Assembly (NCBI RefSeq): GCF_004965515.1
Contig: NZ_SSHH01000001.1
Span: forward strand, 871,280 to 935,279
Direction: 5' to 3'
DNA from: Alteraurantiacibacter aquimixticola
GTDB lineage: Bacteria > Pseudomonadota > Alphaproteobacteria > Sphingomonadales > Sphingomonadaceae
DNA: 64,000 nucleotides
The translations under genes were made by a program, and so were the position numbers. This document shows positions 48,297-57,122 of the stretch, piece after piece (position 1 is the first letter of the stretch; the number at the start of each line of letters is the position of its first letter). A model generated the notes under the pieces. It was not told the DNA's origin. It saw nothing but the letters and a program-made list of their open reading frames with translations, and searched no databases.

Positions 48297-48989
48297 CTAC
48301 GCTTGGGGTTCCATCATGATTGCCAGTCGGTAGCCGACGCCCGGCTCGGTCAGGATCAGTTCGGGATCGGACGGGTCTGCTTCGAGCTTGTCGCGCAGCA
48401 TGGACATGTAGCTGCGCAGATATTGCCCATCTACAGTTGGGCTTGACCATCCCGCGATCATCAATTGCCGCTGCGTGACCACATGCCCCGAATTGCGAAC
48501 GAGGAGTTCGAACAGGGCGAATTCCTTGGGCGAGAGATGGATCGGTTCGTCCATCAGGATCACCTCGCGCCGGCCGAAGTCGACCACCAGATCGTCAGAC
48601 TGGTAACGAGACACCGCGGCCCCGTATGTTTCCGCGCGCCGTCGTTCCACGACCCGTATTCGGGCAAGCAACTCGTCCAGCCCGAACGGCTTGTCGACAT
48701 AGTCATCGGCACCAAGGTCGAGCGCCCTGACCTTGTCTTTCTCAAGGTGACGGGCCGAGATGACAATCAGGCTCGCCTTCGCCCGATCCTTGACGGGGGC
48801 AATCAGGTCGCAGCCATCCGTGTCGGGCAATCCCAAGTCCAGGAGCACGAGGTCCAGGGCTGCGCCCTCGATCGCGTTCAACGCCTCAGCGCCATTGGCG
48901 GCATCGATCACATCGTGGCCAAGCGATGAGAGAACCGGTCTCAATGTTTCTATGATCGATGGTTCGTCATCTACGATCAGGATATTCAT
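48297..48989 (-). CDS. kdpE: KdpE-like response regulator
   Basis: The 230-residue OmpR-family regulator has phospho-acceptor D51 (LVLLDLGLPD), the lysine in VDKPFG and a winged-helix domain ending YMSMLRDKLEADPSDPELILTEPGVGYRL. Features match KdpE, which controls the potassium pump genes. No kdpFABC is in the window, so the target here is uncertain. It overlaps the sensor gene by one base. Confidence 0.88.
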   Translation of the reverse strand: MNILIVDDEPSIIETLRPVLSSLGHDVIDAANGAEALNAIEGAALDLVLLDLGLPDTDGCDLIAPVKDRAKASLIVISARHLEKDKVRALDLGADDYVDKPFGLDELLARIRVVERRRAETYGAAVSRYQSDDLVVDFGRREVILMDEPIHLSPKEFALFELLVRNSGHVVTQRQLMIAGWSSPTVDGQYLRSYMSMLRDKLEADPSDPELILTEPGVGYRLAIMMEPQA

Positions 48990-50458
48990 CAGGCCGCTGC
49001 CGCCGCATCAGGGGATTGCGCAAGAGGGAGCTCGATTGTGACGCGCGCGCCATTCCCGGTTTCCAGCGGGGATTCCATCGATATCGTTCCAGAGAACGCC
49101 TCGACGAAGCCTTTGGCGATGAACAGACCCAAGCCCATTCCGCTTTTCGAACTTTCCTTGCCGCCCTTGAAGAAGCGGGTGAAGACATACGGCCTCTCGT
49201 GCTCAAAGATACCGGGGCCGCTATCTGTGATGTTCAACGTCACCCGCGCCTCCTTGCTCGTCATCTCAACCCGGACAGGGCCGTTCTGTCCGCCGTATTT
49301 CTGGGCGTTGTCGATGACGTTGTAGATCGCCTGCTCCAGCATGGCCCCGTTTGCTCGAACGAATGCCGCCTTCGAGGGGATATTGCGTTCGAGCTTCAGC
49401 GACGGGTGCACCGCCTGTGCGTGCTTCATGGCAAGCAGGACAATCTCGTTCAGGTCAATAATTTCGAGCTGATCTTCGGTGATGCCCGACTGGATACGTC
49501 CGACATCGAGCAGTTCGGCTGTGTAGCGGTCCAGTCTTGCGCATTGTTCCAGGATAGAGTTCAGGAATTTCTGGCGCTCCTGATCGGGCAGTGAAACTTC
49601 AGTCGATCGCAAGGCCCCGGCCGCGGCCTGTATGACTGTCACGGGCGTGCGAAGGTCGTGTGAAACCGAGGAAAGCAACGCGTCCTTCAGCGTTTCGCTT
49701 CGTGCTGCGGCCTTTGCCTCGGCCGCTTCCTCAAGCAGGAGACAACGCTCCACGGCCAGCGCCAACAGGGCCGCGATCGATTTGAGGTTGGACATCATGC
49801 TTCGGTCTGGCGTCATATCCACCAGGAGGAACTTCACCAGACCAAGCGTCCCGCGCGCGCCTGCAAGCTCCATGAAAACGGGTTTCCCCGTCTCACGCTC
49901 TTGCTCTGCGTCATCCATAAAGGGCTTTAGCTGGTCAAACTCGACCTCGCCGGTCGACGGCTGGACATAGGCTTTGCCTTTCGCGAGGAAGATGTGGACC
50001 GATTTCACGCCTTGTCGCGGGATTATTCCCCGGATGGCAAGCTCTACATCCTTCAGTTTCACTGCCGATTGCAATCGATCGCTCACCGTCAGGAGGAAGG
50101 CCGTCTCGGACTGGGCGGTATGCGCCTTCTGCGCGGAATCCTTGAGGCGGCCTATAAGGGCACCTGCAAGAATGGCGGCGATGTTGAATGCCAGCAGCGG
50201 AACTGCCTCGTCCGCGCTTGTGATTCCGAACCGGAATGTCGGTTCGCTGAGGAAGAAATTGTATACGAATGAGGCGGCGATCGCCGCGGCAAGCGCGCTT
50301 GCGAGGCCCGAACGGAAAGCAATTAGTATTACGCCGGTCAGGAAGATCAGGACGGCAGTAATCGGGCGATCGGCTTGCTGCGCGAGGTAGGTGCCGGTCA
50401 CCGCAACCAGGAAGATCAGGCAATCCAGCGCAGCGCGCACCAATGTTCGGCTATTCAC
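48989..50458 (-). CDS. KdpD-like sensor kinase lacking the N-terminal KdpD and Usp domains
   Basis: The 489-residue product starts in the four-helix DUF4118 membrane region (about 10-105), followed by a GAF domain (about 125-245) and a histidine kinase with LLSSVSHDLRTPVTVI and an ATPase region (NVIDNAQKYGG, GLGLFIAKGF). Full KdpD proteins have about 400 more residues at the N-terminus for the KdpD and UspA domains. The upstream bases (50459-50610) do not encode these. Such short forms exist in alphaproteobacteria. An IS relic lies about 150 bp upstream. Confidence 0.88.
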   Translation of the reverse strand: MNSRTLVRAALDCLIFLVAVTGTYLAQQADRPITAVLIFLTGVILIAFRSGLASALAAAIAASFVYNFFLSEPTFRFGITSADEAVPLLAFNIAAILAGALIGRLKDSAQKAHTAQSETAFLLTVSDRLQSAVKLKDVELAIRGIIPRQGVKSVHIFLAKGKAYVQPSTGEVEFDQLKPFMDDAEQERETGKPVFMELAGARGTLGLVKFLLVDMTPDRSMMSNLKSIAALLALAVERCLLLEEAAEAKAAARSETLKDALLSSVSHDLRTPVTVIQAAAGALRSTEVSLPDQERQKFLNSILEQCARLDRYTAELLDVGRIQSGITEDQLEIIDLNEIVLLAMKHAQAVHPSLKLERNIPSKAAFVRANGAMLEQAIYNVIDNAQKYGGQNGPVRVEMTSKEARVTLNITDSGPGIFEHERPYVFTRFFKGGKESSKSGMGLGLFIAKGFVEAFSGTISMESPLETGNGARVTIELPLAQSPDAAAAA

Positions 50459-50610
50459 GTTCTTTCCTTCGTCCGGGTTAACCTCATGGTCTCGAACTAA
50501 ACGAAAAACGGGCGTGCGGCATCCACGCGATTTTTATGCTGGTCGAACTGCTGCTCACAAGCGATCCAACGCATGCTTTATGGTCCACCAATTAGTGGTG
50601 CGGGAATTGG

Positions 50611-51380
50611 TCTGAGCCCCCAGATTTCCTCCAGATAAGTAGAGTCCGACCCTTACCAAGGAGACGGACGGATGAAGCGGAGCAGGTTCAGCGAGGAGCA
50701 GATCATCACTGTATTGAAGGAGCAGGAAGCGGGGATGGTGACGGCGGACGTATGCCGCCGCCATGGGATCGGTTCGGCGACCTTTTACCAGTGGAAGTCG
50801 AGGTATGGCGGGCGGGAAGTGTCCGATGCCTTCGCCTGCGGGCGGCGGTTCCGGATCTTCGCCGTGGTCGATGACTACAGCCGGGAGTGCGTGCGCCTGA
50901 TCCCCGATACGTCGATCTCCGGCGCACGGGTCGGACGTGAGCTCGATGCGGCGGTCTTCGAGAGGATGGCACGCCCACACACGATCGTCAGCGACTACGG
51001 CACCGAACCGACCAGCATAGGGATCCTGCGCTGGAGCAAGGAGCGCAACGTCGAGTGGCACTATATCGCGCCGGGCAAGCCCTACCAGAACGGGTTCATC
51101 GAGAGCTTCAATGCACGCCTGCGGGACGAGCTCTTGAACGAGACGATCTTCACCAGCCTGGCCCACGCCCGCTAAGAGCTGGAAACCTGGCGGCACGACT
51201 ACAACCACTTCCGGCCCTACTCGAGCCTCGGGCCCAGAACCCCGGCCGAGATCGGGGCAGGATCAATCGGCAAACCGTATCGGGGCATGCCCACGATACG
51301 GTTGTTGCCATCACGCCCAGCAACGGGCGCCAAAACGACCCAAGGCTCTACTCGTAGCTGGTAGAAGCCTCGGGCTCAGA
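50611..51380 (+). mobile_element. Decayed IS3-family insertion sequence (IS407-like)
   Basis: Terminal inverted repeats begin TCTGAGCCC at 50611 and end GGGCTCAGA at 51380, with weaker pairing inside. The element is about 770 bp, shorter than the usual 1.2 kb, because of an internal deletion in the transposase. No clear target duplication is seen. Confidence 0.75.
50672..51364 (+). pseudogene. IS3-family transposase, OrfA-OrfB fusion by deletion, with internal stop
   Basis: The frame begins as OrfA (MKRSRFSEEQIITVLKEQ, the helix-turn-helix start, to YQWKSRYGG) and after residue 47 jumps into OrfB in mid-domain (DAFACGRRFRIFAVVDDYSREC). The OrfB part has the catalytic aspartates in VVDDYSR and VSDYGTE and the glutamate in NGFIESFNARLRDELLN. 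A TAA at 51173-51175 interrupts it where glutamine is usual; the frame then continues ELETWRHDYNHFRPYSSLG. The end of OrfA and start of OrfB are missing, so it is not functional. Confidence 0.88.
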
Positions 51381-51767
51381 TTACACTACACACTCTGCGA
51401 GCGGAAGATGGCGCGGAGCCGGTCGACCGTGGCTGATTCCCGTGTCTGAGCAGCCTGCTTCGGAGGACGTCTTGCCCTGGCCGGGGAGGTCAACGGCTCG
51501 ACCGGGCAGGCCTGGAAATTAGTGGCGCGCCCGCATAAGATGTTGGCAGGCAGATCGCCAATTGAGTTCGTGAGCGAGTCATCAATGGGTGCTGCCCTCT
51601 GCCAATTTAGCGATCATCACTTCCCATGGCCTTGAGTTGCGCAATCTGTTCTCACTGGACCGGAGGTCACGAAAGCCGCGAAAGGTTGGCGCAAGCTTCA
51701 CACGCTATACTGGTAAGCAGTTCCGGCAGAAGCCAACTTCGTTGAATTTCAATCGAGTGAATTACGC
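51381..51767. other. Intergenic stretch after the IS relic
   Basis: No gene is supported; a 60-codon frame at 51589-51771 lacks a ribosome site and family features. A short string AATTAGTGGCGCGC near 51518 resembles AATTAGTGGTGCGG near 50590, on the other side of the IS. It may be a trace of an older insertion. Confidence 0.5.
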
Positions 51768-52871
51768 GTGATCCCCGCCAAGCTGCTGCGCATACGTCCC
51801 AAGGGTTCAACGCCACAGGGGAGCTATTCGCTGACCTGGGCGCTGTTCTTTTCGGTCGTCCTGGTGATGACGCTGGTCTTCGTTGCGGTGCAGATCCTTG
51901 GGGTCATACCCGGTGACGACAGGCTCAGCCTCAGCCAGCGATTGGCGCCGATCAGGCTGGTGCGAGAGGTTGCGGCGAACCTGCCGCTGTTCCTGATATG
52001 GATGGCATTGATGATGGGCGGTATCATCATCGCGCTCAAGCTGAGCATGCGATCCTTGCACCGCATATCGGAACGTGCGGCCGGCATCGGGCCGGCCAAT
52101 ATTTCCGAGCGGCTGCCGCTGGATGAGACACCGCGCGAGATCGCGCCCCTTGTCACCTCCTTCAATGCGGCGCTCGACCGGATGGAGGCAGGGCTAAGGG
52201 CCCAGCGCGATTTTTCGGCGAATGCCGCACATGAACTGCGCACGCCGCTCGCAACCCTTCGTGCGCAGGTGGAAAGCGTGCTGGATGCGCAGGATCGCCT
52301 GAGCGCGACGGAGGAATTCGACCGGCTGGCGCGGCTGATTTCGCAGCTGCTCGCCCTGGCGGAAGCGGAAAATGGCGGGGAGCTCGACCAGACTCGGTTC
52401 GATCTGGTCCAGCTGGCCCGCAATGCGGCAAGCGATGCAGCAGGGGTGTTTCTGGCGGCCGGCAAAAACATTTCTTTCGAGCACGAGATGGAGCGCTGCG
52501 AATGCACCGGAGTGCCGGAGCTGGTAGAAATCGCGATCCGCAACCTGCTCGAAAATGCACTGCGCCACACGCATTCCGACAGCGAGGTCATTGTATCGGT
52601 CGATCCCCAAGGAAAGATCTGTGTAGCCGACGACGGCCCCGGAGTGGCCGATCATTTGCGACCCCGATTGTTCCAGCGCTTCAGCAAGTCCGACCCCCAT
52701 GGCGCGGGTGCCGGGCTGGGACTTTCGATAGTGAGCCGGATCATGGAGCTGCATGATGGCGAGGCCTGGCTGGAACCCACGGAGGTCGGTGCGCGCTTCA
52801 TCCTCGATTTCTCTTCCCGGGCTGCGACCTCCGCGCACACGGGCGGCTCTCCGTCGGGTGCAGCAGCATGA
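51768..52871 (+). CDS. Sensor histidine kinase
   Basis: The 367-residue kinase has two membrane segments (about 24-46 and 68-92) with a short periplasmic loop, a HAMP-like linker, the phospho-acceptor H in FSANAAHELRTPLATLR, and ATPase boxes NLLENALRH, DDGPGV and GAGLGLSIV. The GTG at 51768 is the first start codon in the frame; no ribosome site is clear. The stop overlaps the regulator gene by 4 nt. The gene order kinase-regulator is followed by an efflux operon, which it may control. Confidence 0.86.
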   Translation: MIPAKLLRIRPKGSTPQGSYSLTWALFFSVVLVMTLVFVAVQILGVIPGDDRLSLSQRLAPIRLVREVAANLPLFLIWMALMMGGIIIALKLSMRSLHRISERAAGIGPANISERLPLDETPREIAPLVTSFNAALDRMEAGLRAQRDFSANAAHELRTPLATLRAQVESVLDAQDRLSATEEFDRLARLISQLLALAEAENGGELDQTRFDLVQLARNAASDAAGVFLAAGKNISFEHEMERCECTGVPELVEIAIRNLLENALRHTHSDSEVIVSVDPQGKICVADDGPGVADHLRPRLFQRFSKSDPHGAGAGLGLSIVSRIMELHDGEAWLEPTEVGARFILDFSSRAATSAHTGGSPSGAAA

Positions 52872-53581
52872 AGGTGCTGTTTGTCGAGGATAGCCCCAGG
52901 CTTGGCGAAGCCACGTGCAAGGCGCTGGCGCGATCGGGCTTGGCGGTGGACTGGTTCAGGGATGCGGAGGATGGCTGGCACGCCTGGCGATCGTCGCAAT
53001 ATGATGCCGCCATTCTCGACATAATGCTCGCGCCCGAGGCGGGGCTGGAACCGCAGGACGGGCTGGACCTGCTACTGCGCGTGCGCGCGGCGGGAATCTC
53101 CACGCCGGTCATATTGCTGACTGCGCTCGGTTCGGTAGACGAGAGGGTGCGCGGACTTGAAACCGGAGCTGACGATTACCTCGTCAAGCCGTTCGCGATC
53201 GAAGAACTGGTGGCACGGCTGAGGGCCTTGGCGCGGCGGCCGCTTGCACTCGCGGAAGACGTCGTCTGCCTGGGCAATCTGGGCTTTGACCGGGCTTCGA
53301 ATGAGCTGGTGGTAGGCGACCGCCGAACCAGCCTCTCACGCGGGGAGAGCATCGTCATCGAACGTTTCCTGCGGGCACCCAACCGCGTGATCACCAAGAC
53401 CCAGCTGGGCGACAGCATCCACTCGCTGGAGGAAGACTACACCGAAAACTCGATCCACGTTCACATCCACCGCGTACGCGCGAAGCTGGCAGAGCTGGAT
53501 GCCGACGTTGCGATCAGGACCCTTCGCGGGCTTGGCTACATGGCAATCACGAATTCGCGAGCTAGCGCGAAATCGGGCTGA
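52868..53581 (+). CDS. OmpR-family response regulator
   Basis: The 237-residue product has a receiver with phospho-acceptor D51 (AAILDIMLAPE) and a winged-helix output domain with ENSIHVHIHRVRAKL. The receiver carries an insertion after the aspartate (APEAGLEPQDG). It is ATGA-coupled to the kinase. Divergence of the insert from classic QseB or PhoP types leaves the signal unknown. The MipA gene starts 64 bp downstream. Confidence 0.88.
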   Translation: MKVLFVEDSPRLGEATCKALARSGLAVDWFRDAEDGWHAWRSSQYDAAILDIMLAPEAGLEPQDGLDLLLRVRAAGISTPVILLTALGSVDERVRGLETGADDYLVKPFAIEELVARLRALARRPLALAEDVVCLGNLGFDRASNELVVGDRRTSLSRGESIVIERFLRAPNRVITKTQLGDSIHSLEEDYTENSIHVHIHRVRAKLAELDADVAIRTLRGLGYMAITNSRASAKSG

Positions 53582-53599
53582 GCCGAAAGGTTGGCGGAA

Positions 53600-53642
53600 G
53601 GTAGGACTTCCAGGGGTGCGACTTCACCAAAGGAGTCCTACC
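53600..53642 (+). promoter_or_regulatory. Leader hairpin overlapping the mipA ribosome site
   Basis: GGTAGGACT at 53600-53608 pairs perfectly with AGTCCTACC at 53634-53642. The second arm overlaps the end of the AAAGGAG ribosome site (53629-53635), so pairing could limit translation. Confidence 0.55.
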
Positions 53643-53645
53643 CCC

Positions 53646-54446
53646 ATGCAGATTCGCTTGCCGCAGAAATTCCCCGCATCACTGGCCACCTTGGCCCTTG
53701 CGCCGCTTGCATTGTGGCATTCGGCCGCATTCGCCCAGGATGACCAGCCGCCGGGCGGCCCGCCCATGGGCGGCGACCAGTTCGTGATCGGCGTGGGTGG
53801 TATGTATGAGCCGGGCTATCTCGGTTCGGACAGTTACCGTTTTCAGCCCCTGCCGGTTGTCGACATCAAGTATGATCGCTTCTTCGCGAATTTCGAGGAT
53901 GGCATTGGGCTCAACCTGATCGACACGGAAAACGTCACCATCGGCGCAGGCGTCACGATGGCGGACAATTATCGGGCGTCCGATGCCCCGGAAGGGATCG
54001 GGAAGCTTTCTTTCGGTGTCGGCGCCAGGGGTTTCGTGAAGCTGCGCCAGGCAGGTTTCGAAGCCACCCTTGGCGGGATGCAGATCGTGACCGGAAGCAC
54101 CGGGGGCTTCGTGGCCGATGCCACTGTCTCGCGCCCGGTTTTCATCAATGAGAGCTTCATGCTGATGCCCTCGGTCGGCGTGCGCTGGGCCGATGCGAAG
54201 CACAATGATCGCTATTTCGGCGTGAACGCCGCGCAATCGACGGCTTCAGGGCTGTCGCAGTTCTCCACCGGCAGCGGCTTTCTCGATGCCAAGGCGGAAC
54301 TGGGGTCGATGTATCTCGTCACGGATCGGATCAGCATGGGCGTCAATGCGGGCGTCACCACGCTGCTCGGAGATGTAAGGAACAGCCCGATAGTGGAGCG
54401 GAGGACCAGCCCCTATGTGCTGGCCTTCGTCGGTTACCGTTTCTGA
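53646..54446 (+). CDS. MipA/OmpV-family outer-membrane protein
   Basis: The 266-residue product has a signal peptide (cleavage after AFA, near residue 30) and the MipA/OmpV barrel pattern: FVIGVGGMYEPGYLGSDSY, PLPVVDIKYDRFFAN and a closing FVGYRF. MipA proteins are found beside two-component systems and efflux pumps; some scaffold murein synthesis. It is 4 nt upstream of the NodT gene and likely the first gene of the efflux operon. The start is ATG 53646. Confidence 0.88.
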   Translation: MQIRLPQKFPASLATLALAPLALWHSAAFAQDDQPPGGPPMGGDQFVIGVGGMYEPGYLGSDSYRFQPLPVVDIKYDRFFANFEDGIGLNLIDTENVTIGAGVTMADNYRASDAPEGIGKLSFGVGARGFVKLRQAGFEATLGGMQIVTGSTGGFVADATVSRPVFINESFMLMPSVGVRWADAKHNDRYFGVNAAQSTASGLSQFSTGSGFLDAKAELGSMYLVTDRISMGVNAGVTTLLGDVRNSPIVERRTSPYVLAFVGYRF

Positions 54447-54450
54447 CACC

Positions 54451-55968
54451 ATGGTTTTCCGCCGGAGCAACAGCCCTGCGGGTCGCGGGGCGCAGTTCGT
54501 ACGAGCATTGGCATGCATTGCGTGGATATCGCTTGGCGGCTGCGCCCTTCAGCCCCCCTACCAGCGTCCGGCTGACCCGGTTCCGACGACGTGGCACAAC
54601 CCGGTTGAAGCGGATGCGTCGGCCCTGCAACTCGACCGCGATGGTTGGTGGATGCTGCTGGAAGACCCGGCGATCGACGAGCTTGTCGCTGCCGGTTTGC
54701 GCGACAATCCCTCGCTCGCCGAGGCTGCCGCGCGTGTGGACCGCGCTCGCGCGGCGCTGTCAGCCGCCGATGCGGGCAAGGTGCCGAATATCGGTTACGA
54801 GGGCGGTGTCTCGGGCTCCGGAAATGCAGGTTCAGCCGGAAACCCCGACCAGCTTTCGGCTTCCGCAGGCCTGCGCCTGTCATGGGAGATCGACTTGTGG
54901 GGCCGCGTAAGGGAGAATGCAGCGGCTGCCCGCCATCGGCTGGCGGCGCGCAATGCCGATGCCGAGGCGGCGCGGCTGGCGCTCATCGCGGAAATTGCCG
55001 ACACGGCCCTCGCGCTGCGGGCATGCAATCTCACGCTGGTACTGCGCGATCACGACATTGCCTCACGCGAAACCGAGCTGGTGATTGCCCGCGCCAGGCT
55101 TGGCTTCGGGGCAATCGCGCCGGGCGCGGTGGCCGGGATCGAGAGCAATCTTGCTACTGCCCGTACCGATCGCATCATGCAGGAGGAGAGCTGCCGCTAT
55201 CGGCTTAACGCCCTCGTGGCGCTTAGCGGTCTGGATGCTCCGACGATTGAAAAGGGTTTTGCGCCGGAGCGCCAATGGATTGCGAATGAAGGTGCGGCTT
55301 CCAGCCTGCTTTCAGACGGAATGCCCAGGCCGCCTGCCTTTGCGCCAGGGCTGCCCGCGACGGTTCTCCTGCATCATCCCGCCGTCGTTGCGGCGGAGCG
55401 CGAAGCAGCCGCCCGGTGGTCGGAAATCGCGGTGGCACGCGCCGAACGGCTGCCGCGCCTCGACCTGGCGGCACTTCTGACGGGGCAGTGGCTGCGGGTT
55501 GCAGGGGCCGGGGACGTGTTCGCCAACGCCACGGGCGGCGCCAGCATCGCTGGTCCGCTATTCGATGGCGGAGCCGGAACGGCCGCAGTTTCGGGAGCGG
55601 AGGCCGATTACCGCGAAGCGGTTGCCCAATTGCTCGGCGCAACGCGCAGCGCCGCCCGCGATGTGGAGGACGCACTGGCGGCAAGACAATCCGCCGGTGC
55701 CCGCAGGACAACCACTTCTGACGCGGCCAGCGCTGCCCGGCTTGCCCTGCGTGCAGACGAGGCGCGTTGGCGCGCGGGAGCCATTGCCCGCTACGAACTC
55801 GAAGAAAGCCGGCGCCAGTTCATCCGCGCCCGGGAGAGCACGCTCATCGCAGCCGCCGATGACGCCAGGGCGTGGGTGGCACTTGTCCGCGCCAGCGGGC
55901 CGGTATCGGACGCAGGAAGCGCCGAAGGCGGTCGCGCGATCAGCATGAACAGGACGATGGATCAATGA
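54451..55968 (+). CDS. Outer-membrane efflux lipoprotein, NodT family
   Basis: The 505-residue TolC-like channel has a lipoprotein signal with lipobox LGGC near residue 31, the PPYQRPADPVPTTW start of NodT proteins, two OEP repeats, and SWEIDLWGRVREN at about residue 150. It forms the outer-membrane exit for the RND pump. It overlaps the adaptor gene by 4 nt. Confidence 0.92.
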   Translation: MVFRRSNSPAGRGAQFVRALACIAWISLGGCALQPPYQRPADPVPTTWHNPVEADASALQLDRDGWWMLLEDPAIDELVAAGLRDNPSLAEAAARVDRARAALSAADAGKVPNIGYEGGVSGSGNAGSAGNPDQLSASAGLRLSWEIDLWGRVRENAAAARHRLAARNADAEAARLALIAEIADTALALRACNLTLVLRDHDIASRETELVIARARLGFGAIAPGAVAGIESNLATARTDRIMQEESCRYRLNALVALSGLDAPTIEKGFAPERQWIANEGAASSLLSDGMPRPPAFAPGLPATVLLHHPAVVAAEREAAARWSEIAVARAERLPRLDLAALLTGQWLRVAGAGDVFANATGGASIAGPLFDGGAGTAAVSGAEADYREAVAQLLGATRSAARDVEDALAARQSAGARRTTTSDAASAARLALRADEARWRAGAIARYELEESRRQFIRARESTLIAAADDARAWVALVRASGPVSDAGSAEGGRAISMNRTMDQ

Positions 55969-57122
55969 ATTCCGGCACCGATGACGTGCCTCGGGACGAA
56001 AATGCCCTTGAGGAAAATGAGTTTGAACTGGACGCCAGCTCGCATCGCAGGCGCTGGCTGCTTCCGGCGCTGGCCGCTGCGCTCGCCCTGGCAATCGCGG
56101 CCTATTCCTATTTCTCATCAGGCGAGGGGGATCAGCCAGCCAGCGATACGAGCCGACCTTCGCTGACAGTGACGACTGCGGTGCCGGAGCGGCAAACCTG
56201 GCCTGTGACACTGTCCGCATCCGGCGTCATTGCCCCTTGGCAGGAAGCCAGCATCGGCACGCAGATCGGAAGCTACCAGCTTGTCGAGGTGCGCGTGAAT
56301 GTGGGGGACCATGTCCGGCGCGGACAGGTCCTTGCCCGGCTGAATCCGGCATTGCTGCAGGCGGAAGAAGCACAGCTTCTGGCAAGCCACCAGCAGGCTG
56401 TCGCAAATGATCAACGTGCGCGCGGCCTGAAGGAAGTAGGCGGCATCAGCGAGCAGGAAGCGCTGGCCTATGAGACCGAAGTGCGCACAACGCGGGCCAT
56501 GCTCGAAGCGAAGCGGCTTGAGCTCAGATACACTTCCATTCGCGCGCCCGACCACGGCGTCATCTCCGCCCGCACGGCCACATTGGGCGCGGTGGTGCCT
56601 CCGGGCGAGGAACTGTTCCGGATGATCCGGCAGAACCGGCTGGAGTGGCGCGGGGAATTCACGGCAGAGCAGCTCGGCTCGATCGTACGCGGTCAGGCAA
56701 TCGATCTCGAACTTCCCGATGGCGGCAGTGCCAGTGCAACGGTTCGCCAGATCGCGCCTTCGATGGATGCCCAGTCGCGCCTCGCCATCGTTTTTGCCGA
56801 TATCTCGCCCGGCAACCGGGCACAGTCCGGCATGTATGTCACCGGCATCGTCTCGACCGGAGAAGCCGCTGCTTTGGCGGTACCGGCGGAATGCATCATC
56901 CTGCGCGACGGGCGAAACTATGTCGCGCTGGTTTCCGGCGGCGATGCAGAAACTGCGCACCATATCACCCTGCGCGAAGTCCGGACTGGCCGTCGGCAGG
57001 GCGGGAGGATCGAAATCCTGACGGGGCTTGCGGGAAATGAACGCCTGGCCCGCAGGGGGGCGGCATTTCTCAATGATGGCGACGTGGTGCAGCTAGTAAG
57101 CGAGGGAGCAGGGCGGCCATGA
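55965..57122 (+). CDS. RND efflux periplasmic adaptor
   Basis: The 385-residue membrane-fusion protein has one N-terminal membrane segment (about 30-47), a lipoyl-type half near VRVNVGDHVRRGQVLARL, a helical hairpin (about 125-180) and a beta-barrel domain. It connects the RND pump to the NodT channel. Its start lies in the nodT stop, and its end overlaps the pump gene by 4 nt. Confidence 0.92.
   Translation: MNSGTDDVPRDENALEENEFELDASSHRRRWLLPALAAALALAIAAYSYFSSGEGDQPASDTSRPSLTVTTAVPERQTWPVTLSASGVIAPWQEASIGTQIGSYQLVEVRVNVGDHVRRGQVLARLNPALLQAEEAQLLASHQQAVANDQRARGLKEVGGISEQEALAYETEVRTTRAMLEAKRLELRYTSIRAPDHGVISARTATLGAVVPPGEELFRMIRQNRLEWRGEFTAEQLGSIVRGQAIDLELPDGGSASATVRQIAPSMDAQSRLAIVFADISPGNRAQSGMYVTGIVSTGEAAALAVPAECIILRDGRNYVALVSGGDAETAHHITLREVRTGRRQGGRIEILTGLAGNERLARRGAAFLNDGDVVQLVSEGAGRP

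Noticed and set aside
51589-51771. 60-codon frame before the sensor kinase
   Set aside because: No ribosome site or family features; it ends inside the kinase start.
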